Shown piece by piece: positions 8,054 to 17,483 of a DNA stretch of 64,000 bases. Where the stretch lies: positions 145,290 through 209,289 of the forward strand of contig FR899627.1 in assembly GCA_000437435.1 (NCBI GenBank), written 5' to 3'. The translations under genes were made by a program, and so were the position numbers. Each line of letters starts with the position of its first letter. Positions within the stretch are counted from its first letter, which is position 1. The notes below the pieces were generated by a model. That model had not been told where the DNA came from. It did no database searches and worked only from the letters and a program-made list of their open reading frames with translations. The stretch is from Clostridium sp. CAG:768. GTDB lineage: Bacteria; Cyanobacteriota; Vampirovibrionia; Gastranaerophilales; Gastranaerophilaceae.

Positions 8054-10318
8054 TTACAATATATCCAAAGGATCAACATCAATAGCTAATTTAATATCTT
8101 TTGGCATAATGATTTTATTCAAAAAACTTGATATAAATTTATGTCCTTTAGCTCCCATTTTATTTTTTATCAAAAGCTGGAAACGATATTGACCGTTTAT
8201 TCTTTCAATTACACAAGGACTTGGCCCTAAGACTTCAATACATTCTGAAATTCCTTTTTCATCATCTGTGCCGACTATCTCATTATTTCCGATGCTTCTG
8301 TCAGTCGCTGCGCTCCCGTATTTCTCAATCATAGTACATAATCGTAATGCAATTTCCTGAGCTGATTTTTCTGCTCTAAAATTATTCTGCGAACTCAAAA
8401 TCAGTCTGATTATTTGGCTGAATGGAGGATAGTCAAATTCTGCACGTGCCGCAATTTCTGTTGCATAAAATTCTCCGTAATTTTGAGATTTAGCGCTTTC
8501 TAGTGCATAGAAATCAGGATTGTAAGTTTGGAATAGAACTTTTCCTGCAAATTCTCCACGTCCTGCACGTCCTGCGACCTGAGTAAGCAGTTGGAAACCT
8601 CTTTCTGATGCTCTAAAATCAGGTAAATTAAAGCTTGCGTCAGCAGAGATTACACCTACAAGTGTTACATTTGGATTATCAAGACCTTTTGCAATCATTT
8701 GGGTTCCAACTAAAATATCAATATCACCCCGTTGGAATTTTTCCAAAAGTCTAATATGTTCACCTTTACGCACAAGAATATCACTGTCTATACGTTCAAC
8801 ATTATTTTCTGGGAAAATATCTTTTATGTATTGTTCAATTTTTTGAGTCCCGGTACCGCTATTTTTAAAAGCATCAGAACCACATTCAGGGCATACATCA
8901 GGGAAATATTCCGTATGATTACAGTAATGACATTTAAGCATTTGATCTTTTGAATGCCAAATCATTGGGATTGCACAATTCGGGCATTCAATTACATGAC
9001 CACATGCCTGACATTGTGTGAAAGTCGAAAAACCGCGTCTGTTTATCAAAAGAATTACTTGTTGTCCTTTTTCAAGAGTTTCTGTAATTTCTGTTTGCAA
9101 AGGAATAGAAATTACATTTTTATAAGCAGCTCTACCATGATCTTGCATGTTTATAACAGTCACAGGTGGAACTTTTGCATCATTAAATCTTTTTTTCATT
9201 TCAAAAAGATTACCTGAATTAACAGCTCTATAATAAGTTGAAATATCAGGAGTTGCAGAGCCTAAAAGCAGCGGGCAGTTGTGAAATTCCGATAACTTTT
9301 TAGCTACTACTCTCGCATCATAACGCGGAGCAGGGGTAGTTTGCTTATAAGCACTTTCGTGTTCTTCATCAATAATTATCAAACCGATATTTTTCAATGG
9401 AGCAAAAACTGCAGATCTTGCACCTGCTAAAATTTTAATTTCATCTTTATAAAGTTTTTGCCAAACATCATATCTTTCACCGTCAGATATACTGCTGTGC
9501 CATATCGCTACATCTTCAGTTCCAAATTTTTTTGCAAGACGTTTTGTCAACTGAGATGCAAGAGCAATTTCAGGAGCTAAGAAAAGAACATTTTTCCCTG
9601 ATTTAATCGTATCATCTATAAGTTTGAAATAAACCTCAGTCTTACCGGATGCAGTAACCCCATGAAGTAATATTTCATTAGGAGTATCTATTTTATTTTT
9701 AATTCCTTCATAAACTTTTTTTTGATCTCCTGAAAGTTCAAATAACGCTTCTCTTTCAGTAATCCTTAAAATATCAAGAGGATTTCTGTATAATTCTTCT
9801 TGTATAAGTTTTACACAACCGAGCTGTTCAAGTTTTTTTATTGTAGCTCTTGTTGTTTTTGCATATTTTTCAAACAAAATAAGAGGCATTTTACCTGATT
9901 TTTGAAGCAATTCCAAAACCTGAATTTGTCTTTTTGTAGCTCCGTCATATTTTACAAATTCAATTAATTGTTCTGTTTTTGAAGCTTTTTCAATTAATTT
10001 CATAGGAATTGCAGCATTCAAAACAGTTACCAAATCACAGCAATAATAATTTGCAACCCACTCTAAAAGTTTTAAATATTCAATCGAAAAAAGCGGAGTT
10101 TCATCTAAAATTTTATTAATCTTTTTTACCTTAAAATCCCCGGGTAAATAATCAGAAAACCCTACACAAAAAGCATTAATCAGCCCTTGTCTTCCAAAAG
10201 GCACAAGTATAGCCTGCCCGATTTTAATTTTATCTTGCATTTCATCAGGAATTAAATAACTAAAAGTTTTAACTCCCAAACCTTTTATATTCACAAGTGC
10301 TGATGCGTATTTGCTCAA
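8054..10318 (-). CDS. priA: Primosomal protein N' (replication restart helicase)
   Basis: 754 residues. PriA recognises stalled forks and loads the replicative helicase. N-terminal DNA-binding domain (residues 1-110), winged-helix linker, helicase lobe 1 with Walker A HGVTASGKT (219-227) and DEEH (317-320), a zinc region with four CxxC pairs (about 430-480), and helicase lobe 2 with GTQMIAKGLD and QVAGRAGR. Between residues about 662 and 692, just before the conserved EVLGPSP block, there is an extra 20-25 residue segment rich in G, S, D and N that matches a GC-richer mini-repeat in the DNA. Start ATG 10318 follows AAGGAGG. Confidence 0.95.
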   Translation of the reverse strand: MSKYASALVNIKGLGVKTFSYLIPDEMQDKIKIGQAILVPFGRQGLINAFCVGFSDYLPGDFKVKKINKILDETPLFSIEYLKLLEWVANYYCCDLVTVLNAAIPMKLIEKASKTEQLIEFVKYDGATKRQIQVLELLQKSGKMPLILFEKYAKTTRATIKKLEQLGCVKLIQEELYRNPLDILRITEREALFELSGDQKKVYEGIKNKIDTPNEILLHGVTASGKTEVYFKLIDDTIKSGKNVLFLAPEIALASQLTKRLAKKFGTEDVAIWHSSISDGERYDVWQKLYKDEIKILAGARSAVFAPLKNIGLIIIDEEHESAYKQTTPAPRYDARVVAKKLSEFHNCPLLLGSATPDISTYYRAVNSGNLFEMKKRFNDAKVPPVTVINMQDHGRAAYKNVISIPLQTEITETLEKGQQVILLINRRGFSTFTQCQACGHVIECPNCAIPMIWHSKDQMLKCHYCNHTEYFPDVCPECGSDAFKNSGTGTQKIEQYIKDIFPENNVERIDSDILVRKGEHIRLLEKFQRGDIDILVGTQMIAKGLDNPNVTLVGVISADASFNLPDFRASERGFQLLTQVAGRAGRGEFAGKVLFQTYNPDFYALESAKSQNYGEFYATEIAARAEFDYPPFSQIIRLILSSQNNFRAEKSAQEIALRLCTMIEKYGSAATDRSIGNNEIVGTDDEKGISECIEVLGPSPCVIERINGQYRFQLLIKNKMGAKGHKFISSFLNKIIMPKDIKLAIDVDPLDIL
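8299..8319 (-). repeat. Mini-repeat inserted in priA, shared with the lpxA leader
   Basis: Read on the minus strand: ACGGGAGCG, two bases, then GCGACTGACA. The lpxA leader at 19229-19259 carries ACGGGAGCG, a longer spacer, then GCGACTAACA. The stretch is much richer in GC than the surrounding gene and stays in frame in priA. Only two copies are seen here, so the repeat family is tentative. Confidence 0.4.
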
Positions 10319-10495
10319 AAAACCTCCTTAAAAAGCAAAACAGATGCGAGGGACAATACTTAAGATACCCAATAAATTAGAACAAATCTACCCGAGTACA
10401 TTAATCTTGCATAGCGCTAATACAAATAATAATAAATTTTATATTAATCTGTAAAAGCGCCCCATACAAGATCGTAAGCTGTGTCAGGTGAAGCG

Positions 10496-10729
10496 TTACG
10501 CTTCTTCCATAAATTCTTTACGAGCTTCTTGAATAGCTTCTTCCAACAAATCAAGCTGATCAGGAGAAAAAGTTACACCTTTTTTAGTAGGAAGCCAAGT
10601 TGCACCATCATCAGTTGTGTAGAATATTCTCATATTCAAATAGCTTCTTCCTTTGTATTCACTAACAGAAATTTGTAATTGTTCAGTTTCACTTCTTTCA
10701 ATAGTAGCCAAAATTTTAGCGTCTGCCAT
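10496..10729 (-). CDS. PC4/YdbC-type single-stranded DNA-binding protein
   Basis: 77 residues. The core VSEYKGRSYLNMRIFYTTDD followed by KKGVTFSPDQLDLLEEAI matches the C-terminal domain of the transcriptional coactivator PC4, found in bacteria as small homodimeric ssDNA-binding proteins (YdbC type). Residues 15-62 form the beta-sheet and 63-75 the dimer helix. Ribosome site AAGGAGAG precedes ATG 10729. It is divergent from dapB. A palindrome (GAAGCG-TTA-CGCTTC) covers its stop codon. Likely role: binding of melted DNA in transcription or repair; the partner is unknown. Confidence 0.75.
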   Translation of the reverse strand: MADAKILATIERSETEQLQISVSEYKGRSYLNMRIFYTTDDGATWLPTKKGVTFSPDQLDLLEEAIQEARKEFMEEA

Positions 10730-10822
10730 TATAATCTCTCCTTACTTAAATGTTACATTTTAATCTTAGCACAGAAAACTCATTTTTATGTTAAAGTTTA
10801 AATAAAAATAAGGAGAAAATTT

Positions 10823-11572
10823 ATGATAAAAGTAGCTGTATGCGGAGCAATGGGTAAAATGGGCAAAGAAGTATGCCAAGCAGTTCTTGACTGTCCTGAT
10901 ACCGAATTGGTCGCAAAAATAGATATTGCAAGCGATGAAATGTACCACCATATTGAAGACGCAAATCGAGTTGTAGATATAGATGTATTAGTTGATTTTA
11001 CTCAACCAAAATCAATTTTTGAAAATGCAAAATACTGCCTAAATAACGGAATAAAAATTGTAATAGGCACAACAGGTCTAAAAGATGAAGAAATCGAATT
11101 TTTGAAAAAACTTTCACAAGAAAAAAATACAGGCTGTCTAATTGCTCCAAACTTTTCAACAGGAGCAGTTTTGATGATGATGTTTGCTCGTCAGGCTGCA
11201 AAATATTTTGATAATGCAGAAATCATAGAACTTCACCACAACCAAAAGAAAGATGCCCCATCAGGTACTGCAATTAAAACCGCTGCAATGATGGCAGAAG
11301 TCAAAGATGATTTTACAAAAAATAATTGTCCTGAAACTGAAACAATAGAAGGTGCAAGAGGCGGAAATTCTTATTCAAATATTCACATACATTCTGTAAG
11401 AATGCCTGGTTACATCGCATCACAAGAAGTAATTTTCGGTTCATCAGGTCAAATTATGACAATCCGTCACGATTCAATGGACAGAAAATGCTATATGCAA
11501 GGAGTATTGCTTGCAGTAAAACACGTCGCAGAGAAAAACGACTTTGTCTATGGACTTGACAATATTATGTAA
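10823..11572 (+). CDS. dapB: 4-hydroxy-tetrahydrodipicolinate reductase
   Basis: 249 residues. Reduces hydroxy-tetrahydrodipicolinate in the lysine/meso-diaminopimelate pathway. Nucleotide loop GAMGKMGKEV at residues 8-17, and the signature ELHHNQKKDAPSGTA near 138-152 with the catalytic His pair and Lys. ATG 10823 follows AAGGAG. It is followed by a strong terminator and then asd, which acts upstream in the same pathway but has its own leader. Confidence 0.95.
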   Translation: MIKVAVCGAMGKMGKEVCQAVLDCPDTELVAKIDIASDEMYHHIEDANRVVDIDVLVDFTQPKSIFENAKYCLNNGIKIVIGTTGLKDEEIEFLKKLSQEKNTGCLIAPNFSTGAVLMMMFARQAAKYFDNAEIIELHHNQKKDAPSGTAIKTAAMMAEVKDDFTKNNCPETETIEGARGGNSYSNIHIHSVRMPGYIASQEVIFGSSGQIMTIRHDSMDRKCYMQGVLLAVKHVAEKNDFVYGLDNIM

Positions 11573-11591
11573 TTTAATTTTTATAAAAACT

Positions 11592-11623
11592 TTAAGCGGT
11601 TTATTAAATTAAACCGCTTTTTT
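11592..11623 (+). terminator. Rho-independent terminator of dapB
   Basis: AAGCGGTTTA (11594-11603) pairs exactly with TAAACCGCTT (11610-11619), loop of 6, then a T run. Confidence 0.93.
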
Positions 11624-11699
11624 ACGTTTTGTAATACTTATACAATATATCTATTTTTTTGATAAACTAAATATTACACATTAAAAAGGGAGCATAGAT

Positions 11700-12716
11700 A
11701 TGAGAAAACCAAATATCGCAATTTTAGGCGCAACTGGCGTTGTAGGTAGAGAAATCACAAAAATAGTTGATGAATTAGGAATTCAATTTAACGAAATTAA
11801 ATTTTTATCAAGTGCAAAATCTGCAGGAACGAAATTAGAATTCCAAGGAAAGACCTACACCGTAGAAGAAGCTAAACCTGAAAGTTTTGATGGTGTAAAT
11901 ATCGTACTAGCTTCAGCCGGCGGTTCTACATCTCAAAAATTTGCCCCTGAAATCGTTAAACGAGGCGGAGTTTTAATTGATAATTCAAGTGCTTTTAGAA
12001 TGGAAAAAGATGTTCCGCTTGTAATTGCTTATGTTAACGATGAAGATTTGAAAAAGCATAAAGGTATAATCGCAAATCCAAATTGTTCAACATCACAATT
12101 AATGCTAGTATTAAAACCATTACATGAAAAAGCTAAAATCAAAAGATTAATAGTATCAACATATCAAGCTGTATCAGGCGCAGGACTTGCTGCAATTAAT
12201 GAACTTACAGCAAATACTAAAGCAACTTTAGCAGGAGAAGAATTTGAAAATAAATGTTTCAAAAAACCTATTTCTTTCAACGTAATTCCGCAAATTGATG
12301 TATTCTGTGATAACGGATACACAAAAGAAGAAATGAAAGTAGTGAAAGAAACTAAAAAAATTCTTCACTTACCGCAAGATTTACCAATCTCTTGTACAGC
12401 TGCACGTGTACCGGTTTATAACGGGCATTCTGAAGCTGTTGATATTGAATTTGAAAATGAAATTTCTCCTGATGAAGTAAGAGAAATCTTAAAAAATTCT
12501 TTCGGAATAAAAGTTATAGATAATCCTGACAATTTTGAATACCCTACAACTCGTGATGCATCAGGAGTTGATCCTGTATTTGTCGGCAGAATCAGAAAAA
12601 ATCTAGCCTTTGATAACGGTATTTCACTATGGTGCGTAGCTGATAACTTAAGAATTGGCGCAGCATTAAATACTGTCAGAATTTGTCAAAAAGTTATAGA
12701 AATGGAGTTATACTAA
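11700..12716 (+). CDS. asd: Aspartate-semialdehyde dehydrogenase
   Basis: 338 residues. Makes aspartate 4-semialdehyde for lysine/DAP, threonine and methionine. NADP loop GATGVVGREI (residues 9-18), catalytic Cys in NPNCSTSQ (about 128), and the HSEAVDIEF block with the substrate-binding His region near 245. ATG 11700 follows AAAGGGAG. The small gene at 12721 begins 4 bp after its stop and may be co-transcribed. Confidence 0.96.
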   Translation: MRKPNIAILGATGVVGREITKIVDELGIQFNEIKFLSSAKSAGTKLEFQGKTYTVEEAKPESFDGVNIVLASAGGSTSQKFAPEIVKRGGVLIDNSSAFRMEKDVPLVIAYVNDEDLKKHKGIIANPNCSTSQLMLVLKPLHEKAKIKRLIVSTYQAVSGAGLAAINELTANTKATLAGEEFENKCFKKPISFNVIPQIDVFCDNGYTKEEMKVVKETKKILHLPQDLPISCTAARVPVYNGHSEAVDIEFENEISPDEVREILKNSFGIKVIDNPDNFEYPTTRDASGVDPVFVGRIRKNLAFDNGISLWCVADNLRIGAALNTVRICQKVIEMELY

Positions 12717-12720
12717 TAAA

Positions 12721-12954
12721 ATGCAAATATCTAAATTAACAATTACCCCGCTTACATCAGGATGTTATACTTCAATTATAGACAAACCTTCTCCTGAAGT
12801 AGCAGGAAGATTTATCAAAGAAAGACTAAGCACTGGAAGTTACTATGATCACAAAACTGCAAAAATTTTTAGAAAAATACCTAAATTTCTAAAAGATTTA
12901 GTAAACCCTCAAAGCAAAGTCTCAAATGAAAGAAAATTTAATACATATTACTAA
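12721..12954 (+). CDS. Small lineage-specific protein, MxI N-terminus
   Basis: 77 residues, not a family I recognise. It begins MQISKLTITPL, matching a short N-terminal pattern (M-K/Q-I-x-x-I/L) seen in several unrelated proteins of this window. The rest is basic, with no transmembrane segment or cysteine motif. It starts 4 bp after asd and ends at a terminator, so it is probably the last gene of the asd transcript. The ribosome site is weak (GGAG 12 nt upstream, inside asd). Confidence 0.6.
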   Translation: MQISKLTITPLTSGCYTSIIDKPSPEVAGRFIKERLSTGSYYDHKTAKIFRKIPKFLKDLVNPQSKVSNERKFNTYY

Positions 12955-12956
12955 AA

Positions 12957-12984
12957 TAAAACCCACAAAAATGTGGGTTTTATT
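12957..12984 (+). terminator. Terminator after the asd transcript
   Basis: AAAACCCACA (12958-12967) pairs with TGTGGGTTTT (12972-12981), loop AAAA. Confidence 0.9.
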
Positions 12985-13053
12985 AATATTACTTTACAAA
13001 AAAAGCAATTTCTATTTTCATCCTGCTTTACCAATATAACAGGAGAAAATTAT

Positions 13054-13239
13054 ATGAAAATTACAACAATTACTAAAAACCATCTAAACAAAGTCCCAAC
13101 TCGTTTTGATGACATCCAAAAAGAAATTAAAATGGTTAAAATTAACCAATACTTTAACCAAAAACCAAATATGCAAATTAAAGAAGGTACATATAAAATT
13201 GGAGATGTAATAGGAAAAACCCTTAACAAAATAGTATAA
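13054..13239 (+). CDS. Small lineage-specific protein, MKI N-terminus
   Basis: 61 residues, function unknown. ATG 13054 is chosen over a longer frame because ACAGGAGAAAA lies just before it. N-terminus MKITTITKNHLNKVPTRF again shows the MKIxxI pattern shared with 12721, 16565, 17484 and 44150. Basic and helical, with no membrane segment. It stands alone between a terminator and the rfaE2 promoter. Confidence 0.6.
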   Translation: MKITTITKNHLNKVPTRFDDIQKEIKMVKINQYFNQKPNMQIKEGTYKIGDVIGKTLNKIV

Positions 13240-13310
13240 TATTACTTTTTGTTAAACCGGTGCGACTTTCTAACCTGTTTTTGGTACAATTATTGTAAGG
13301 AAACAGGGAT

Positions 13311-13775
13311 ATGTTAGTACAAAGAGAAGATTTAAGAGCATTAATTGATACAATCCATCATGCAGGGAAAACAGTTGTTACTACAAACGGGTGTTTTGAT
13401 ATTTTGCACGTTGGTCACGTCAGATATTTGGAAAAAACTAAAACTTTTGGTGATTATTTAATTGTTTTATTAAATTCCGATAAATCAGTTAAAAGCATCA
13501 AAGGTCCGTCACGTCCAGTTAATAACGAAATGGATCGTGCAGAAATATTAAGTGCTTTGAGATGTGTAGATTATGTGGTATTATTTGATGAAGACAGTCC
13601 TAGAAATCTTTTAGATGAAATGAAACCTGACGTTTACACAAAAGGCGCAGATTATACTATGGAAACTCTCCCTGAAGCCGATATTATGAAAAAAAACGGC
13701 ACCAGAGTTGAATTCATAGATTTTGTAGAAGGAAAATCTACTACAAAAACTATTGAAAAAATGAAGGAGGCATAA
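13311..13775 (+). CDS. rfaE2: D-glycero-beta-D-manno-heptose 1-phosphate adenylyltransferase
   Basis: 154 residues. Transfers AMP to heptose 1-phosphate to give ADP-heptose for the LPS inner core. Nucleotidyltransferase motif GCFDILHVGHVRYLE (residues 26-40) carries the HxGH, and the C-terminal VEGKSTTKTIEK fits the ISSTxxI-type motif. The kinase half found fused in HldE of proteobacteria is absent, as in cyanobacteria. Ribosome site AAGGAAA. It heads the heptose/lipid A cluster. Confidence 0.9.
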   Translation: MLVQREDLRALIDTIHHAGKTVVTTNGCFDILHVGHVRYLEKTKTFGDYLIVLLNSDKSVKSIKGPSRPVNNEMDRAEILSALRCVDYVVLFDEDSPRNLLDEMKPDVYTKGADYTMETLPEADIMKKNGTRVEFIDFVEGKSTTKTIEKMKEA

Positions 13776-13790
13776 TTCTATTAAAATATT

Positions 13791-14141
13791 ATGAGCGAAT
13801 ATTTATACATACTCTTTGATGAGCCAAAGAAAAATCTAATAATTGGAACAACTTCAAATTTATTAATGCATATGCATGAAATCAAAAATAAAACTAACGA
13901 TATTTACAAAAATGAATATGAAACAAACAAACTTGCATATTATGAAAAATTTGATGAACTTTCACAAGTAATAATCCGAGAAAATGAATTAAAAAATCTT
14001 TCTAAAGAAAACTTAATAAGTCTAATAAAAGAAGACAATCCACAATGGAACGATTTGCATGATACTATTTTAAAAATATGGAATACATCAGCAAAACTTC
14101 ACGACAAAAAACAAATTACACAAAAAGGAGATAACATATGA
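13791..14141 (+). CDS. GIY-YIG-like small protein, probably catalytically dead
   Basis: 116 residues. The N-terminal YLYILF...[10 protein letters not shown] and later [16 protein letters not shown] and NPQWNDL follow the pattern of single-domain GIY-YIG proteins (UPF0213 type). The position after the NL motif, where active members have Arg (about RRxxEH), reads LMHMHEIK, so the catalytic Arg seems lost while the metal-binding Glu (RENE) remains. It lies between rfaE2 and lpxD and overlaps lpxD by 4 bp, so it is translated with the lipid A genes. Function unknown. Confidence 0.7.
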   Translation: MSEYLYILFDEPKKNLIIGTTSNLLMHMHEIKNKTNDIYKNEYETNKLAYYEKFDELSQVIIRENELKNLSKENLISLIKEDNPQWNDLHDTILKIWNTSAKLHDKKQITQKGDNI

Positions 14142-15241
14142 AAACCTTTACATTAGAAGAAATCACACATATCACAGGTGGTATGCTAACAAAGGTGGAA
14201 GACGTAAAAATTTCACAAATTGCACCTCCGCTATTGTCAGATGAAAATACTCTTGCTTTAGCTTTGGGCGAAGAAGAAATTGCAAACCTTGCAAAATCAA
14301 AAGCAAAAGCGGCATTAGTGCCATTAGGAGTTCAAATTGAGGGTTTTACAACTATTGAAGTTGAAAGACCAAGACTTGCAATGATGAAATTGTTAAATCT
14401 TTTCTATGTTGCACCGGAAGTATATAAAGGAGTTCATCCTACAGCAACTATTCATCCAACAGCTAAATTAGGCGAAAATGTAGAAATTGGACCTAATGTA
14501 GTTGTGTCACACGATGCTATAATTGGTGATAATACGAAAATTGCAGCTAATTCATATATTGGCGGCGGTGTAAAAATCGGTAAAAATTGCTTTTTCCACG
14601 CTGGTGTAAATGTTGGAGATAGAGTTCAAGTTGGAAATGATGTAATTTTACATCATGGTGTATCATTAGGTGCTGACGGTTTTAGCTTTGTAACAGAAAA
14701 TCCTGACAACATTGAACAAGCAAGAAAAGATGGGGAAATCAAAGAAACAAATACAAAACATGTTATCTTTAAAATTCCTTCAATTGGTGCTGTTGTAATT
14801 GGAAACAACGTTGAAATCGGAGCTAACACAACTATTGACAGAGGAACAATTGAAAATACAACTATCGGTGATAATACAAAAATTGATGACCTTGTAATGA
14901 TTGGTCACAATTGTAAAATCGGCGAAGGTTGTTTAATCGTATCTCAAGTAGGTATTGCAGGAAGTTGTGTAATCGGTGATAGAGTTGTTATCGCAGGTCA
15001 AGCAGGTCTTGCAGATCATATCGAAATCGGTTCAGATACAATTATTACAGCAAAAGCTGGTGTTACAAAATCATTCCCTGAAAAATCAATCGTTGTAGGT
15101 ATTCCTGCAATGCCAAGAAAAGATTTCATTAAACAACTTAAAACATTAAAAGATGCTCAAGAAATCTTTGCAAAATTCAGAAAATACGAACCATTACTAA
15201 AAGAATTTGAGGATAATATCAATAATGACCACAATTCTTAA
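14138..15241 (+). CDS. lpxD: UDP-3-O-acylglucosamine N-acyltransferase
   Basis: 367 residues. Adds the N-linked hydroxyacyl chain to UDP-3-O-acyl-glucosamine, third step of lipid A synthesis. N-terminal uridine-binding domain (1-100), then a left-handed beta helix of hexapeptide repeats (about 100-320) with the catalytic His in MIGHNCKIG (about 255), and a C-terminal helix pair. ATG 14138 overlaps the previous gene as ATGA, after AAAGGAG. It overlaps lpxC by 17 bp. Confidence 0.95.
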   Translation: MKTFTLEEITHITGGMLTKVEDVKISQIAPPLLSDENTLALALGEEEIANLAKSKAKAALVPLGVQIEGFTTIEVERPRLAMMKLLNLFYVAPEVYKGVHPTATIHPTAKLGENVEIGPNVVVSHDAIIGDNTKIAANSYIGGGVKIGKNCFFHAGVNVGDRVQVGNDVILHHGVSLGADGFSFVTENPDNIEQARKDGEIKETNTKHVIFKIPSIGAVVIGNNVEIGANTTIDRGTIENTTIGDNTKIDDLVMIGHNCKIGEGCLIVSQVGIAGSCVIGDRVVIAGQAGLADHIEIGSDTIITAKAGVTKSFPEKSIVVGIPAMPRKDFIKQLKTLKDAQEIFAKFRKYEPLLKEFEDNINNDHNS

Positions 15242-16043
15242 AGAGACATCAATAACAGGCAACGGGCTTATGAAAAATAAGCCCTGCACTGTAAACTTTT
15301 TTCCATCAAAAACAGGCAAAATAAGATACTTCATCAATGGTGCAGAACCATTTGAAGCTTGTGTTGATAATGTATTAGCGACAGATCATTGTGTCGTTTT
15401 AGGAAACAAAAAATCTAAAGCAATGTTGACAGAACATTTGACAGCTGCTTTAGCTTTTTGCGGAATAGACAGCATTGATATTTGTATGGACGAAATGGAA
15501 GTACCGGCACTTGACGGAAGTTCTAAAAAATGGGTTGAACTTTTTGAAAAAGCTGGGATTGAAAAACATTTATTTGAAAAAACAAAACATTATACAGTTA
15601 CAGAACCTGTATATTATTTGAATGGGAAAACAAGTCTAGTAATATTACCTGCAGATGATTTATATATTTCTTATGCAGTAAATTATGATCACCCAGATCT
15701 AACAAGACGCTGGGTTGCATATAACCCGAAAAACAAACAAGAAATCATTGAAGCAAGAACTTTTGGATTTTATAAAGATTTAAGAAAATTCCAAATGTTG
15801 GGGTTTGCGCAAGGTGTTACAATTGAAAATACATTAGGACTTAAAGAAGATGGATATACATCAGAATTACGTTCTGAAAATGAGCCTATTAAACATAAAA
15901 TTTTAGATTTAATTGGTGATTTGTATTTAACAGGTGTAAATCCGCTAAATTTGAAATGCCAAATCTTAGTTAAAGAAGCAGGTCATGCAGTACATATCAA
16001 AACTGCCAAATTATTAAAAGATAAATTAATAGAATGTAAATAA
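15225..16043 (+). CDS. lpxC: UDP-3-O-acyl-N-acetylglucosamine deacetylase
   Basis: 272 residues. Zn-dependent committed step of lipid A synthesis. Zinc His in [10 protein letters not shown] (about 71), second zinc site in [13 protein letters not shown] (about 226-238, His and Asp), catalytic His in GHAVHIK (about 257). Start ATG 15225 is preferred over an earlier in-frame ATG at 15207 because GAGGAT lies 10 nt upstream and the family starts here. Translation is probably coupled to lpxD by the overlap. Confidence 0.95.
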   Translation: MTTILKETSITGNGLMKNKPCTVNFFPSKTGKIRYFINGAEPFEACVDNVLATDHCVVLGNKKSKAMLTEHLTAALAFCGIDSIDICMDEMEVPALDGSSKKWVELFEKAGIEKHLFEKTKHYTVTEPVYYLNGKTSLVILPADDLYISYAVNYDHPDLTRRWVAYNPKNKQEIIEARTFGFYKDLRKFQMLGFAQGVTIENTLGLKEDGYTSELRSENEPIKHKILDLIGDLYLTGVNPLNLKCQILVKEAGHAVHIKTAKLLKDKLIECK

Positions 16044-16053
16044 GGAGACAGAA

Positions 16054-16506
16054 ATGACAGAAGAAACTAAACAAGAAGTTTTGCAATTTGACACAATGCA
16101 AATTATGGAAATGATTCCACACCGTTACCCATTCTTACTTGTAGACAGAATTACAGAATGTGTACCAGGTAAATACGCAAAAGGGTATAAAAATATGACT
16201 ATGAATGAACAATTCTTCCAAGGTCACTTCCCTAACAACCCAATCATGCCTGGCGTATTGCAATTAGAAGCTATGGCTCAATGCTCAGCTCCTGTATTAA
16301 TGACAATGCCTGAATTCAAAGGCAAATTAACTCTTTATGCAGGTATAGACGGTGTAAGATTTAAAAATATCGTAAGACCTGGTGACAGATTTGATATGGA
16401 AATCGAACTTACAAAAGTTAAAGGTCCTATCTGCAAAGCTCACGGTATCGGAAAAGTTGACGGTAAAGTATGTGTAGAAGCAGATATGACTTTTGCTCTT
16501 AAATAG
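16054..16506 (+). CDS. fabZ: (3R)-hydroxyacyl-ACP dehydratase
   Basis: 150 residues. Hot-dog dehydratase of fatty acid elongation, clustered with lipid A genes because both use hydroxyacyl-ACP. Catalytic His in PHRYPFLLVDR (residues 22-32), catalytic Glu in PGVLQLEAMAQ (about 75-85), and the GHFPNNPIMPG block is intact. ATG 16054 follows AAGGAG. In cyanobacteria lpxA follows directly; here the operon ends at a terminator. Confidence 0.95.
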   Translation: MTEETKQEVLQFDTMQIMEMIPHRYPFLLVDRITECVPGKYAKGYKNMTMNEQFFQGHFPNNPIMPGVLQLEAMAQCSAPVLMTMPEFKGKLTLYAGIDGVRFKNIVRPGDRFDMEIELTKVKGPICKAHGIGKVDGKVCVEADMTFALK

Positions 16507-16529
16507 AAATCAATAATTAAAAATAAATA

Positions 16530-16564
16530 AAAAAAAGACTTGAGTATATCTCAAGTCTTTTTTA
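16530..16564. terminator. Bidirectional terminator between fabZ and 16565
   Basis: GACTTGAG (16537-16544) pairs with CTCAAGTC (16550-16557), flanked by A run and T run on both sides, so it can serve both convergent genes. Confidence 0.92.
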
Positions 16565-17398
16565 TTATTCAAAATCTAAACTAAATCTTACATATTCTTC
16601 TTCATTATCAAAATTTTTAACAATAGTTATTCCATCTTTATCAAAAATAGAAGCTTTTAAAAATTTTCCTTCTTCATAATTTATTATAGATTTTATTGCA
16701 TAACTATCTCTAAATTCAACATCTTTAATTCGGTTCCCAGTATCATCAAATTCAGAATAATAATTCAAATGAATACCATCATTCGACGCAAATTCTTTAC
16801 TTAGTATTCCATTTTCAAACTGTTGAACAACATTTTCAGATCTTTGCCCTTCAATTTTAGAGAAATCAAAATATTTTTTATCCAAAACAAATGGCTTTTT
16901 ACTATCAGGGATTTTCGATAAACTCATATTATTTTCTCTTGTTTTAGCAGCACTTTTTCTTGAACTTTTTTTAGTTTTTGGTCTTTCTGGAGCTATATCT
17001 TCAATAATATTATCTTCAGGTGAAATATTTTTATCATCATTTTTTATAACTTGTTCTGCTAAATCTTGTTTATTAGAAACATTTTCAACTGTATCAACAT
17101 TTGAATTTTTAATTCCACTAACATTGATATCAGCAGTTTCAGGCTTTGGACTTTTTGAATTAGGAATTACATCTTCTGCCAAATTTGTTTTCTTTAAACC
17201 ACTTCCTCCGTGACGACCTAAATAATACAAACCACCAATAACTATTGCAGCAGCAGCTGTTGCAGCAAGAGTATATTTAATAATTTTTTGTTTTCTTTCT
17301 TTTTGCCTATTTGTATTTTCTAATTTCAGATTTTGTTCTGTATTATTTGTTGAAGATGCAAAATTAATATAATTAGACTTAATATTCTGAATTTTCAT
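16565..17398 (-). CDS. Lineage-specific single-pass membrane protein, MKI N-terminus
   Basis: 277 residues, no family recognised. N-terminus MKIQNIKSNYINF, a basic stretch (RQKERKQK, about 31-38), one transmembrane helix at about 42-60, a long polar linker rich in N, S, K and E to about 155, and a C-terminal beta-rich domain (about 165-277) with short Y/F-E/D-G repeats that look somewhat like MORN or YwqK repeats. A basic region before the helix suggests that the C-terminal domain lies outside the cytoplasm. With the next gene it splits fabZ from lpxA. Confidence 0.65.
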   Translation of the reverse strand: MKIQNIKSNYINFASSTNNTEQNLKLENTNRQKERKQKIIKYTLAATAAAAIVIGGLYYLGRHGGSGLKKTNLAEDVIPNSKSPKPETADINVSGIKNSNVDTVENVSNKQDLAEQVIKNDDKNISPEDNIIEDIAPERPKTKKSSRKSAAKTRENNMSLSKIPDSKKPFVLDKKYFDFSKIEGQRSENVVQQFENGILSKEFASNDGIHLNYYSEFDDTGNRIKDVEFRDSYAIKSIINYEEGKFLKASIFDKDGITIVKNFDNEEEYVRFSLDFE

Positions 17399-17483
17399 AA
17401 TCTAATTAAAATATCAACAAAAAAATTTTTGCCCAAATAGCAAAAAAATTTTTTAGGATTTTTCTATGAAAAGGAGAAAAATT

